From Lacinutrix sp. Bg11-31 (GTDB lineage: Bacteria > Bacteroidota > Bacteroidia > Flavobacteriales > Flavobacteriaceae): a stretch of 64,000 nt of DNA. The notes under the pieces are model-generated. The model was not told the origin of the DNA, ran no database searches, and saw only the letters and a list, made by a program, of their open reading frames with translations. The DNA lies in NCBI RefSeq assembly GCF_002831665.1, contig NZ_CP025118.1:496001-560000 (forward strand), given 5' to 3'. This document shows, in pieces, positions 44,956-54,178 of the stretch. Both the position numbers and the translations under genes were made by a program. The stretch's first letter is position 1; each line of letters starts with the position of its first letter.

Positions 44956-46386
44956 ATGAGAATTATTGGTAGAGTAGAAGAGCGTAAAACCATGCAAGCC
45001 ATGCAAAAGGATGATAAAGCACATTTGTTAGCTGTTATTGGTCGTCGTCGTGTTGGTAAAACCTTTTTAATACGCGAAGTTTATAAAAATGAAAAGGTCT
45101 TTGAAATGACAGGTTTAAAGGATGCAAATCTACACGACCAGTTAACAAACTTTTCATTACAGATGAATCTCTATTTTCCCAATAAGGAAATCTATAAAAA
45201 ACCAGAAAGTTGGCTTATGGCTTTTAGTGAGTTAAGTCAGGTTATTGCAGCTATTAAAACAAAACAGAAACCGGTTGTTTTTTTAGACGAATTACCATGG
45301 ATTGCTAGTAAGCGCTCTGGTTTTATGGAGGCCTTAGCACATTGGTGGAACAATTGGGCATCACAACAAAATATAATTGTGGTTGTTTGTGGTTCTGCAG
45401 CTTCGTGGATGCTTCAGCATGTAGTGAATGCTAAAGGCGGTTTGCATAATCGTATTACCAAACTTATTAGTTTAATGCCTTTTACGTTGCAGGAGACTGA
45501 GGCCTTTCTGAAGGAAAAAAATATAAATTTAAGTCATTATCAAATTATTCAACTGTATTTATCTTTAGGTGGTATTCCGCATTATTTAGATCAGGTAGAA
45601 AAAGGAAAAAGTGCAGCGCAAAACATTAACGATCTCTGTTTTAAAAAAGATGGTTTCTTAACTACCGAATTCGAAAACCTTTATCCTGCATTATTCGATA
45701 ATGCTGGAAGCCATATAAAAATTGTAAAAGCTTTGGCTAGTAAAGCTAGCGGATTAAATAGACAAACCATTTTAAAACTCACTAAATTATCTGATGGTGG
45801 TTACTTTACCAATATTTTAAGCGAGTTGGAAGCTTCTGGCTTTATATCTACGTTCGAGCCTTTAGAGAAAAGTAAAAAGGATACGTTGTTTCGTTTAACC
45901 GATGAGTACTCTTTATTTTATCTCAGTTTTATGGTAGGACGCAATAAGCTTAATAAAAGCGATTGGTTACGCGTAAGCGAAACGCAACAGTATAAAATAT
46001 GGTGTGGTTATGCGTTCGAAAACTTGTGTATTAAACATATAGATAGTATTAAAAGCGCCTTAGGTATTTTAGGTGTAGAAACGAACGTTAATAGCTTTTT
46101 GCATAGAAAGGATAATAACTACGGAAAAGGCTTCCAAATAGATATGCTTATCGATAGAAAAGATAATATTATAAACATTTGTGAGATGAAATTTTATGCA
46201 GACGAATTTAGTATTAGTAAAGATTATGCTCAAAAACTACGTACCAAACGTGAAGGTTTAAAAGCGGTTACAAAATCTAAAAAGATGGTGCATATTACGT
46301 TTGTAACGGCTTATGGTGTTTTAGATAATGCGCATAAAATGGACTTGGTGGAGAACGATTTTATTACTTCAATCTTTTTTGAATAG
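44956..46386 (+). CDS. Archaeal-type AAA ATPase with C-terminal DUF234 nuclease-like domain
   Basis: 476 residues. N-terminal AAA ATPase: Walker A GRRRVGKTFLIREVY (about 28-42), Walker B PVVFLDELPW, then a winged-helix-like middle (about 250-330). The C-terminal domain (about 350-476) carries a PD-(D/E)xK-like pattern: GFQIDMLIDRKDNIINICEMKF, with Asp in IDML and the Glu-x-Lys in EMK. This DUF234 fusion is common in Bacteroidota accessory regions and of unknown role; an anti-mobile-element function has been suggested from such contexts but is inference here. Ends 50 bases before the convergent HEPN-like gene's stop. Confidence 0.85.
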   Translation: MRIIGRVEERKTMQAMQKDDKAHLLAVIGRRRVGKTFLIREVYKNEKVFEMTGLKDANLHDQLTNFSLQMNLYFPNKEIYKKPESWLMAFSELSQVIAAIKTKQKPVVFLDELPWIASKRSGFMEALAHWWNNWASQQNIIVVVCGSAASWMLQHVVNAKGGLHNRITKLISLMPFTLQETEAFLKEKNINLSHYQIIQLYLSLGGIPHYLDQVEKGKSAAQNINDLCFKKDGFLTTEFENLYPALFDNAGSHIKIVKALASKASGLNRQTILKLTKLSDGGYFTNILSELEASGFISTFEPLEKSKKDTLFRLTDEYSLFYLSFMVGRNKLNKSDWLRVSETQQYKIWCGYAFENLCIKHIDSIKSALGILGVETNVNSFLHRKDNNYGKGFQIDMLIDRKDNIINICEMKFYADEFSISKDYAQKLRTKREGLKAVTKSKKMVHITFVTAYGVLDNAHKMDLVENDFITSIFFE

Positions 46387-46436
46387 ATTTGGCCTTCGCA
46401 AAGCAAAAGGTCAGACGTAATTGCTTTTAGCTAGTG

Positions 46437-47102
46437 TTAGTAGCTTAAATTATTATACCGATTGTACCAGTCACTTGCAAAACAACAAAGAGAAAGCGCC
46501 TTTAGGCTATTTATTTCTGTGCCGTAGTCAACTGATTGTCCATGCATAACAGAATGTCTATTAAGTTTACTGAAATATTTAGAATTTTTGACTTTTATAG
46601 AAGGAACATTTAGTGAGCTATCTTCTTTTAAAAATTCTACAAAACTTGGATTTTTTTCTTTGTCTAAATGCTTTTCTAAATTTTTTCTATTATGAAAAAT
46701 TTTACCATCCATTATTCCATCTCCCTGTGACAAGAAAAGAATTGTAGAAGAATAAAACATATTGGAGTTATGTGCTTTAAAAGCTTCTTTAATTATTGCT
46801 TTTCTTTCATTATGTTTTTGAATTAAATTTTCTTCTATTGAGATTAAATTTTTTTTAAAGAAATTTACCATGATAGAATCAGCTTCTACTGTTCTTTCAG
46901 TTTTTATTAAATCGATGACCTCAGAAACTTTTTTGACTTCAATATCACCAGGAATATACCAGCCGTAATTCAATAATGTTTTTGTGTTTTCTTCTATCGA
47001 ATCATTTTTTATATCACAATATGCGGCTATTATAGACGTTAGATTACCCGTTGATTCAAATTCTTCAAGTTTCTTTTTAATGAAAGAGAAATCCTTATTC
47101 AT
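46437..47102 (-). CDS. Hypothetical protein with possible C-terminal HEPN RNase motif
   Basis: 221 residues, cytoplasmic, mostly helical. The N-terminal 140 residues (LEEFESTGNLTSIIAAYCD, NYGWYIPGD, a Lys/Glu-rich helix) are unassigned. The last 42 residues contain NRHSVMHG (Arg 182, His 187), which fits the R-x4-H signature of HEPN RNases, followed by a helical YGTEINSLKALSLC segment as expected of a HEPN tail. Lone HEPN proteins often act as toxins or anti-phage ribonucleases (family knowledge), so the motif plus the accessory setting points that way; no antitoxin gene is next to it. The gene is bordered by a tcagacgtaa site and hairpin repeat copy C. Confidence 0.6.
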   Translation of the reverse strand: MNKDFSFIKKKLEEFESTGNLTSIIAAYCDIKNDSIEENTKTLLNYGWYIPGDIEVKKVSEVIDLIKTERTVEADSIMVNFFKKNLISIEENLIQKHNERKAIIKEAFKAHNSNMFYSSTILFLSQGDGIMDGKIFHNRKNLEKHLDKEKNPSFVEFLKEDSSLNVPSIKVKNSKYFSKLNRHSVMHGQSVDYGTEINSLKALSLCCFASDWYNRYNNLSY

Positions 47103-47138
47103 GCTTTTGAGAAGGGTTATTGCTGTTAACGTGTTAAC

Positions 47139-47225
47139 TGATATGAAACTGTTTTAATATTTTATATCAAACGATAGTTTAAATACGCGATAGTTTAAAT
47201 ACGAAGTTAGCCTATTTTTTTGACA
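47139..47225. repeat. Hairpin repeat, copy C
   Basis: A 31-base stem-loop (47139-47169, tgatat...atatca ends) with the same length and plan as copies A and B at 33.2-33.5 kb, followed by two tagtttaaata-type units and the tail cgaagttagcctattttttt. It lies between the HEPN-like gene start and rdgB. Confidence 0.72.
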
Positions 47226-47235
47226 AAGTCAAGCC

Positions 47236-47811
47236 TTATAAAGTACTCAGAAATTGAACAAGTTTAGTAACCGCTTTCCCACGATGTCCAATTTTATTCT
47301 TCAGTTTTAAATCTATTTCAGCAAAGGTTTCAGTATAACCATTTGGCATAAAAATAGGATCGTAGCCAAAACCTTGGTCTCCTTTTTTATCTAAGGTAAT
47401 TTCACCTTTACAAATACCAGTAAACGTTTTTAACTCACCATTTAAGTTTAGAGATACAACGGTTTTAAATTGGGCCTTTCGGTTTGGTTTCTCTTTTAAG
47501 TTTTTTAGAAGCAAATCCATATTGTCGTTAGCATCGCGTTTTGGTCCTGCATATCGCGCACTAAATACTCCAGGTTCATTATTTAGAGCTTCAACTTCAA
47601 GTCCTGTATCGTCTGCAAAACAATTGTAACCGTAATGCTCTTTTATGTATTCGGCTTTTTGGACGGCATTACCTTTAATAGTATTTTGAGTTTCTGGAAC
47701 ATCTTCAAAGCAACCAATATCTTTTAAACTTAATAGTTTTATAGAAGATGGGATTAAAGATTGTACTTCCTTTAGTTTGTTGAGGTTGTTTGTAGCGAAG
47801 ACTAGTTGCAT
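47236..47811 (-). CDS. rdgB: Non-canonical purine NTP pyrophosphatase (RdgB/HAM1)
   Basis: Hydrolyses ITP, dITP and XTP to monophosphates, keeping these bases out of DNA and RNA. The HAM1 start LVFATNNLNKLKEV, GNAVQKAEYI, CFADDTGLEVEALN and GDQGFGYDPIFMP motifs are all present with the metal-binding Asp residues in ADDTG. 191 residues, normal. The promoter side faces the divergent lipocalin gene at 47949. Confidence 0.95.
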   Translation of the reverse strand: MQLVFATNNLNKLKEVQSLIPSSIKLLSLKDIGCFEDVPETQNTIKGNAVQKAEYIKEHYGYNCFADDTGLEVEALNNEPGVFSARYAGPKRDANDNMDLLLKNLKEKPNRKAQFKTVVSLNLNGELKTFTGICKGEITLDKKGDQGFGYDPIFMPNGYTETFAEIDLKLKNKIGHRGKAVTKLVQFLSTL

Positions 47812-47948
47812 GGTTTGTTTTTTAAAAGGTAAAAATACAATTATACTTAAAAGTATAATTCTAAAAGTGTAACGTTTTTATTAAATGAGGCTAGATAAGT
47901 ATACCTTAGTAAAAATTTTAAAGCCTTAACTAAACAAAACCAAACACC

Positions 47949-48305
47949 ATGAAAAAATGTATTAGCCTATTATGTATTGTATTATTTATGTCTTGTAACG
48001 ATGCAGAACACTCAAAAAATATAATTGGTGAGTGGGAATGTGTAAGCTGGATTAATGAAGCAACAGGAACAGATAATTGCAATAATAATGTAACCTTCAA
48101 TTTTAAAGAAGATAAAAGCTATACTTCTAAAATCCAGTCTGATAAAACAGAAGGAAGTTATAAAATTACTAACGGTTTATTATACTGCACACCAACTAGT
48201 AAAATGGAAATTGCGGTAGAAATTAATAAATTGACTAAAGATACTTTAGCTTTTACAATGAGTCGCTCTGGAAACAAGGAAGTTATGACTTTGGTTAAAC
48301 AGTAA
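47949..48305 (+). CDS. Small lipocalin-like lipoprotein
   Basis: 118 residues, lipobox LFMSCNDA. The mature 95 residues follow a lipocalin-like plan: IIGEWECVSWINEA near the N-terminus, then VTFNFKEDKSYTSKIQSDKTEGSYKI, ending DTLAFTMSRSGNKEVMTLVK. Two Cys (ECVSW and DNCNN, with YCTP) could form a disulphide. Divergent from rdgB, and its stop lies 1 base from that of the convergent rlmH. Function unknown; many such proteins bind small hydrophobic ligands. Confidence 0.75.
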   Translation: MKKCISLLCIVLFMSCNDAEHSKNIIGEWECVSWINEATGTDNCNNNVTFNFKEDKSYTSKIQSDKTEGSYKITNGLLYCTPTSKMEIAVEINKLTKDTLAFTMSRSGNKEVMTLVKQ

Positions 48306-48306
48306 C

Positions 48307-48780
48307 TTATCTATGATGGTAAGGTTCATTCCTTAAAATAGTAAAACCTCTATACAATTGCTCGATAATAAATAAGCGAACCATTTGGTGAGAAAAAGTC
48401 ATTTTTGAGAGTGAAATTTTTCCTTTAGCTTTATTGTAAACATCTTCAGAGAACCCATAAGGTCCACCAATAACAAATACAAGCTGTTTTATTCCAGAAT
48501 TCATATGCTTTTGGAGGTAATTAGAAAAACCTACACTATCGTGCTGTTTACCATTTTCATCTAACAGAATTAAAACATCAGTAGCACTTAATTTGTTTAA
48601 AATAAGATCGCCTTCTTTTTGTTTCTGTTGTGCTTCGCTTAAGTTTTTAGAGTTTTTTATATCAGGTATAATTTCTAAATTAAACTTAATATAAAAGCCT
48701 AAACGCTTTTGGTACTCGTCTATTAACGCTTGAAGCTGCTTGTTGTCTGTTTTGCCAATGGCAATGAGTTTAATGGTCAT
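48307..48780 (-). CDS. rlmH: 23S rRNA (pseudouridine1915-N3)-methyltransferase RlmH
   Basis: SPOUT methyltransferase modifying pseudouridine 1915 in helix 69 of 23S rRNA. Diagnostic FVIGGPYGFSEDVYNKAKGK, SLSKMTFSHQMVRLFIIEQLYR and the C-terminal NEPYHHR are all present; DVLILLDENGKQHDS precedes. 157 residues, exact family length. Monocistronic, convergent with the lipocalin gene and divergent from nadC. Confidence 0.97.
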   Translation of the reverse strand: MTIKLIAIGKTDNKQLQALIDEYQKRLGFYIKFNLEIIPDIKNSKNLSEAQQKQKEGDLILNKLSATDVLILLDENGKQHDSVGFSNYLQKHMNSGIKQLVFVIGGPYGFSEDVYNKAKGKISLSKMTFSHQMVRLFIIEQLYRGFTILRNEPYHHR

Positions 48781-48872
48781 GTGGTAAAGGTAAAACTTTT
48801 TATAATTTGGAATTTAAAAATTTCATTTTTTTGATTTGCAATCATTATTTTAGCTGAAACAATTTTTTAGCA

Positions 48873-49733
48873 ATGATTTCTCAAGAACAATTTAATAAAG
48901 AAATAGAATTAATAATTGCAAATGCCATTCGTGAAGACGTAGGAGATGGAGACCATAGTTCGCTATCGTGTATTCCTGCAACAGCACAAGGCAAAGCAAA
49001 GCTTTTAGTTAAAGACAATGGTATAATTGCAGGTGTAGAATTTGCAAAACAAGTATTTGCTTATGTCGATCCTAAAATGAAAGTAGAAACGCTTATAGAG
49101 GATGGTAGTAAAGTAAATTATGGTGACATTGTTTTTTATGTAAAAGGTGCTTCTCAATCTATTTTAAAAGCAGAAAGACTTGTGCTTAACGCTATGCAGC
49201 GCATGAGTGCGATTGCGACTAAAACTAAAATGTTTGTAGATTTACTAGATGGTACTGGAACAAAAATTCTAGACACACGTAAAACAACTCCAGGAATTCG
49301 CGCATTAGAGAAATGGGCTGTAAAAATTGGAGGAGGAGAGAACCACAGATTCGCTTTGTACGATATGATTATGCTTAAAGATAACCACATTGATTTTGCA
49401 GGCGGAATTACTAAAGCCATAGAAAAAACACAGCAGTATTTAAAAGATACCAATCGCGATTTAAAAATTATAGTAGAAGCTAGAGATTTAAACGAAATTG
49501 AAGAAATCTTGAAAACCGACGGTGTTTATAGAATTTTAATAGATAACTTTAATTACGAAGACACTAGAACTGCAGTAAAGCTTATTGGAGACAAATGCTT
49601 AACCGAAAGTTCTGGAGGTATAAACGAAAAAACGATTAGAGATTATGCTCTTTGTGGAGTAGATTATATTTCGTCTGGAGCGTTAACACATTCCGTTTAT
49701 AATTTAGATTTAAGCTTAAAAGCCGTAGATTAA
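48873..49733 (+). CDS. nadC: Nicotinate-nucleotide pyrophosphorylase (carboxylating)
   Basis: Converts quinolinate and PRPP to nicotinate mononucleotide, CO2 and PPi in NAD synthesis. Signatures: IREDVGDGDHSSL near the N-terminus, LDTRKTTPGIRALEKWAVKIGGG (part), HRFALYDMIMLKDNHID and ESSGGINEKTIRDYA. 286 residues, normal. First of three same-strand genes (nadC, yihY, DUF2147) with 11 bases between this one and yihY, so co-transcribed. Confidence 0.97.
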   Translation: MISQEQFNKEIELIIANAIREDVGDGDHSSLSCIPATAQGKAKLLVKDNGIIAGVEFAKQVFAYVDPKMKVETLIEDGSKVNYGDIVFYVKGASQSILKAERLVLNAMQRMSAIATKTKMFVDLLDGTGTKILDTRKTTPGIRALEKWAVKIGGGENHRFALYDMIMLKDNHIDFAGGITKAIEKTQQYLKDTNRDLKIIVEARDLNEIEEILKTDGVYRILIDNFNYEDTRTAVKLIGDKCLTESSGGINEKTIRDYALCGVDYISSGALTHSVYNLDLSLKAVD

Positions 49734-49744
49734 ATAGCATATAA

Positions 49745-50755
49745 ATGCCGGAAGCAAGGATTGAAGAATTAATAGAAGAGAAAGTTGTTGAAAAACAGCT
49801 TAAAGAAAAGCAGTTAAAACAAAAACTGCTAAAAATTCCTGTGCTTAATATTGTGATAAAATTACTGAGTAAGATAAAATTACCAGGATTAGAAGGTTTA
49901 TCGCTTTACGATTTATTAGAGCTTTATGTCATAGGAATAGCAAAAGGAGCACTAACAACGCGAGCAAGTGCAATAGCTTATAGTTTTTTTACTGCACTAT
50001 TTCCGTTTTTGCTTTTTATAATAATTATTATACCAAGTATTCCTATAGACGATTTTGAAGGCGAGTTTTTAACTTTTTTAGAATCGGTATTGCCACCAAC
50101 AACAACAGATTTTTTTCACGATAATATATTTGATGCCCTAAAAGGAAACAATAGTAATACCGGATTATTATCTACTGTTTTAGTGGTTGCTATTTTTTTA
50201 ATGACAAATGGTGTAAACGCACTATTTTCTGGGTTCGAGAATTCCTATCATCAACAATTGACTCGTAACGCTTTTAAGCAATATTTCTTTGCAATGGGAG
50301 TAGCATTAATTCTATCTTTACTACTAATTTTAACAGTAGCGTTTTTAGGATACTTTCAAATTTATGTAGTAGATAACACTTTAGAGTTCTTTAAAGAATA
50401 TGGTTACGAATCAAGACGTAAAGCAGGTTTTTGGGCAAACATAGCACAATATGCTTTCTTTGTTATCATTACTTTTCTAGCAACTGCAACACTATATTAT
50501 CTAGGAACACGAGAAGGTAGGAAAGCCAGTTTTTTCTCTGTAGGTGCTTTGTTTACAACTATATTAATAATGTTAACCTCATATTTTTTTGGAATATATA
50601 TTGAGAATTTTTCAAATTACAACGAGCTTTATGGTTCTATTGGAGCCTTATTAATATTGCTATTTTACCTTTGGCTAAACGCAAATATTCTGCTATTAGG
50701 TTTCGATTTAAACATGGCGTTAATGGGCTTAAGAAAACAACAGGAAAGTGAATAA
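49745..50755 (+). CDS. YihY/BrkB-family inner-membrane protein
   Basis: 336 residues with six membrane helices after a cytoplasmic, Lys/Glu-rich N-terminus (about 1-70). Family marks: ASAIAYSFFTALFPFLLF (about 76-93), LMTNGVNALFSGFENSYH, and the C-terminal YGSIGALLILLFYLWLNANILLLG with the conserved SIGA/YLWLN. Earlier called ribonuclease BN in some members; that label is wrong. Transport or envelope role is unknown. Its last codons overlap the GTG start of the DUF2147 gene by 8 bases. Confidence 0.88.
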   Translation: MPEARIEELIEEKVVEKQLKEKQLKQKLLKIPVLNIVIKLLSKIKLPGLEGLSLYDLLELYVIGIAKGALTTRASAIAYSFFTALFPFLLFIIIIIPSIPIDDFEGEFLTFLESVLPPTTTDFFHDNIFDALKGNNSNTGLLSTVLVVAIFLMTNGVNALFSGFENSYHQQLTRNAFKQYFFAMGVALILSLLLILTVAFLGYFQIYVVDNTLEFFKEYGYESRRKAGFWANIAQYAFFVIITFLATATLYYLGTREGRKASFFSVGALFTTILIMLTSYFFGIYIENFSNYNELYGSIGALLILLFYLWLNANILLLGFDLNMALMGLRKQQESE

Positions 50756-51173
50756 ATATCTAATAGTTTTTATTTTTTTAATTTCCTTTTCAGGAAATGC
50801 CCAAGATGTTTTTGGACAATGGATAACAGTTGATGATGAAACGAAGGAAAAAAAATCGATTGTAGAAATTTTTAAAAGAGACGGAAAAGTCTTTGGAAAA
50901 ATTATAGAAATATTTGATGCTTCAAAAAGAGATTTGCCTTGTGTCTTTTGCAATGGAATAGATTATAATAAACCAATTTTAGGTTTAGAAATAATTAAAA
51001 ACATGAAAAAGGATGATGAATATTACAGAAAAGGAACAGTAATAAATCCTGAAAACGGAAAAACATATAAATTAAGGTTAGCTTTGGATAACGATAATAA
51101 TGATATTTTGCAGGTACGAGGTTATATTGGTTTTTTTTACCAAACGCAATATTGGGAGCGTGTTATGCGGTAA
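50748..51173 (+). CDS. DUF2147 exported protein
   Basis: 141 residues, GTG start (50748-50750) inside the end of yihY. Signal peptide LISFSGNAQ, then GQWITVDDETKEKKSIVEIFKRDGKVFGKIIEI (part), the DUF2147 opening, and the closing LQVRGYIGFFYQTQYWERV. Beta-rich, lipocalin-like fold expected in the periplasm. Small conserved CVFC pair (PCVFCNG) may bind a metal or form a disulphide. Third gene of the nadC operon; no functional link to NAD synthesis is evident. Confidence 0.87.
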   Translation: MNKYLIVFIFLISFSGNAQDVFGQWITVDDETKEKKSIVEIFKRDGKVFGKIIEIFDASKRDLPCVFCNGIDYNKPILGLEIIKNMKKDDEYYRKGTVINPENGKTYKLRLALDNDNNDILQVRGYIGFFYQTQYWERVMR

Positions 51174-51235
51174 GCAGTATTAAGTTATTAGTTAAAAATT
51201 TAGTAATCTAAATATCGAATAATCCAACAATCGAA

Positions 51236-53689
51236 TTGAATCATTTCATAGACGTCATATTAGCCATTCCGCTGGAAAAAATGTTTACTTATAGCATTAC
51301 AAAAGCCGAATCTGAGTTTTTGCAAGTTGGTATGCGAGTGTCTGTACCTTTTGGTAAAACAAAAATTCACACAGGTTTAGTTGGTGCAATACATACCAAT
51401 CCGCCTTTAATATATGAAGCCAAAGAAATTCATCAAATTTTAGACGAAACGCCTATTGTTACACAAAAACAATTAGAATTTTGGCAATGGATTTCGAAAT
51501 ATTATATGTGTACAGTAGGTGAGGTTATGCGTGCAGCATTGCCAAATGCTTTTATTTTGGAGAGCGAAACACTAGTTAGTAGAAATTTAGAAAAGGAAAT
51601 AAAAGATACCGATTTAAAAGACGATGAATATTTGGTGTACGAAGCCTTACATCATCAATCAACTTTAAAGATTCAAGAGATTTCTAACATTCTAGATAAA
51701 AAGAATGTGCTTCCAGTTATTAAGCGATTAATAGAAAAGGAAGTTATTTTATTACAGGAAGAAATTTACGATAAATACAAGCCTAAATATGTTCGTTATG
51801 TTAAACTTATGCCAGAATATACTAGCGAAATTGGTTTGCATGAATTGTTAAACGATTTAAGTAGAGCCGAAAAACAAAGACAAGTAGTAATGACTTTGTT
51901 TTCAATTTCGGCAAAAACTAAAAAACCTGTAAAGGTTAAAGAGTTGATAGAGGAGAGTGGAGGTTCTTCGGCAATTGTAAAAACGTTAATAGATAAAGGT
52001 GTTTTAGAAGAATACCATATCCAAACAGATCGTGTGCAATATGAAGGCGATGAAAGTGAAGAGACCAAGGCTTTAAACGAATACCAAACTGAAGCACTTA
52101 AACAAATAGAAACGTCTTTCGAGACACAAAATGTAACGCTTTTACATGGTATTACTTCTTCTGGTAAAACCGAAGTTTATGTAAAACTTATAGAACAAAT
52201 TTTAGCAGAAGGCAGGCAAGTATTGTATTTATTGCCAGAAATTGCTTTAACCACACAATTAGTTGTGCGTCTTCAAAATTATTTTGGAGAGCAAGTAGCT
52301 GTGTTTCATAGTAAATACTCAGCACATGAGCGCGTTGAGGTTTATAATCAAGTATTGGGTAATTCCGCGAAAGCGAAAATAGTTTTAGGTGCTCGCTCAT
52401 CTATATTTTTACCATTTCACGATTTGGGATTAATAATAGTGGACGAGGAGCACGAGCAATCTTTCAAGCAATTCGATCCTGCACCACGTTATCACGCAAG
52501 AGATGCTGCAATAGTTTTAGCACATTTACATAAGGCTAAAACATTGTTAGGTAGTGCAACGCCAAGTTTAGAAAGCTATAATAATGCTATTGAAAATAAA
52601 TACGGATTAGTAGAAATTAACCGTCGTTACAACAATGTGCAATTACCAGATATTGAGTTGGTAGATCTTGCCGAGAAATACAAAAAGAAACGCATGAAAG
52701 GTCATTTTAGCGATAGAATGATTGAGGAAATTACAGAAGCTTTAGAAGAAGGTTACCAGGTAATTTTGTTTCAAAACAGGAGAGGTTACTCGCCAATTGT
52801 AGAGTGTAATACTTGTGGTCATTCGCCACAGTGTACAAATTGTGATGTAAGTTTAACATACCACCAATACAGAGGTCAATTACGTTGCCACTATTGTGGT
52901 TATACTAGTGCGATGTTGCAAAAATGTATGGCTTGTGGTACGTCTAATTTAGATACTAAAGGTTTTGGTACAGAACAAATAGAAAACGAAGCAAAAACTC
53001 TGTTTCCAAAGGCTAAAGTTGCACGAATGGATTTAGATACTACTCGTGGGAAATATGGTTACGAGAAAATAATTACGGCTTTAGAACAACAGGAAATAGA
53101 TATTTTAGTTGGTACACAAATGCTAACCAAAGGTTTAGATTTTAGAAATGTAAAAGTTGTAGGTATTATGAATGCCGATAATTTGCTTAATTTTCCAGAT
53201 TTTAGAGCACATGAGCGTAGTTTTCAACTCATGCTTCAGGTTTCTGGACGTGCAGGAAGAACAAAAGAACGTGGTAAGGTTTTAATACAAACCTATAATC
53301 CGTATCATAAAATATTACAACAAGTATCTACCAACGATTATCTTGGAATGTTTAAAGAGCAGTTACAAGAACGTCGCGATTTTAAATATCCTCCATTTTA
53401 TAGACTTATAAAAATCACCTTAAAACATAGAGATTATAATAAGGTAGAAACTGCGAGCGATTGGTTTGCAAAATCATTAAGACAAGTGTTTAAATGCAAT
53501 GTTTTAGGCCCAGAATTCCCACCAGTGTCGAGAGTTAGAAATCAATATTTAAAAAATATTCTAATAAAAATTCCACAACCACAATCTTTAGGTAAAACAA
53601 AAGAAGCGATAAAGAAAATTAATTCAAGTTTTGAAACTATTGGTCCTTTTAAAGGTGTTCGTGTTATTTTGAATGTGGATAATTATTAA
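51236..53689 (+). CDS. priA: Primosomal protein N' (replication restart helicase PriA)
   Basis: Superfamily 2 3'-to-5' helicase that reloads the replicative helicase at stalled forks. Start at TTG (51236-51238, MNHFIDVILAIPL), giving the normal PriA N-terminus. DNA-binding domain (about 1-105), helicase motif I GITSSGKTEVY, DEEH box IVDEEHEQSF, GSATPSLESY, then the zinc-binding insert with two CxxC pairs (CNTCG, CTNCD, CHYCG, CMACG; about 525-565), and motifs V and VI (GTQMLTKGLDF, VSGRAGR). 817 residues, normal. Confidence 0.97.
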   Translation: MNHFIDVILAIPLEKMFTYSITKAESEFLQVGMRVSVPFGKTKIHTGLVGAIHTNPPLIYEAKEIHQILDETPIVTQKQLEFWQWISKYYMCTVGEVMRAALPNAFILESETLVSRNLEKEIKDTDLKDDEYLVYEALHHQSTLKIQEISNILDKKNVLPVIKRLIEKEVILLQEEIYDKYKPKYVRYVKLMPEYTSEIGLHELLNDLSRAEKQRQVVMTLFSISAKTKKPVKVKELIEESGGSSAIVKTLIDKGVLEEYHIQTDRVQYEGDESEETKALNEYQTEALKQIETSFETQNVTLLHGITSSGKTEVYVKLIEQILAEGRQVLYLLPEIALTTQLVVRLQNYFGEQVAVFHSKYSAHERVEVYNQVLGNSAKAKIVLGARSSIFLPFHDLGLIIVDEEHEQSFKQFDPAPRYHARDAAIVLAHLHKAKTLLGSATPSLESYNNAIENKYGLVEINRRYNNVQLPDIELVDLAEKYKKKRMKGHFSDRMIEEITEALEEGYQVILFQNRRGYSPIVECNTCGHSPQCTNCDVSLTYHQYRGQLRCHYCGYTSAMLQKCMACGTSNLDTKGFGTEQIENEAKTLFPKAKVARMDLDTTRGKYGYEKIITALEQQEIDILVGTQMLTKGLDFRNVKVVGIMNADNLLNFPDFRAHERSFQLMLQVSGRAGRTKERGKVLIQTYNPYHKILQQVSTNDYLGMFKEQLQERRDFKYPPFYRLIKITLKHRDYNKVETASDWFAKSLRQVFKCNVLGPEFPPVSRVRNQYLKNILIKIPQPQSLGKTKEAIKKINSSFETIGPFKGVRVILNVDNY

Positions 53690-53903
53690 TGAAATAGCAA
53701 TTTGGTTTCAAATTGTGTGATTGCATTAATTCTGCTGAAAAGTGAAATCTTTTATGTCATTCCTGCGAAGGCAGGAATCCATTTTAAGTCTTATTCTATA
53801 ATAGATTCCTGCCTTCGCAGGAATGACAGAAAGGATAAGTTTTAGGCAAAAAAAATCCCATTCTCTCGAATAGGATTTTAAATTCTATAGTTTTTGTTTC
53901 AGC

Positions 53904-54025
53904 TTAAATATTATTCAAAGCGTCAACAAGTAACGTCTTTTTATTCCTACTTAAAGGAATTTCGTAAGAACCAACTTCAACATTTTTACTGTTAAATCGG
54001 TCTACTTTGTCCAAATTCACAATGT
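53904..54025 (-). pseudogene. Truncated 3' fragment of the LytTR response regulator gene
   Basis: Equivalent to the last 40 codons of the gene at 54179-54874 (identical except a few substitutions, e.g. acgtctttttatt for aagtctttttgtt). It has no start and its 5' end is joined at 54026 to a TCATTCCTGC repeat, so it cannot make a protein. Confidence 0.85.
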
Positions 54026-54126
54026 GGTTTTGTCATTCCTGCACAGGCAGGAATCCACTTTTAATTTTATTTATAATAGATTCCTGCCTTCGCAGGAATG
54101 ACAGAAAGGATAAGTTTTAGGCAAAA

Positions 54127-54154
54127 AAAATCCCATTCTCTCGAATAGGATTTT
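54127..54154. terminator. Terminator of the LytTR gene (second copy; first copy at 53852-53879)
   Basis: aaaatcccattc pairs with gaataggatttt, one mismatch, short tct-type loop. The duplicated copy 275 bases left probably ends priA transcription. Confidence 0.7.
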
Positions 54155-54178
54155 AAATTTTATAGAATTTGTTTCAGC

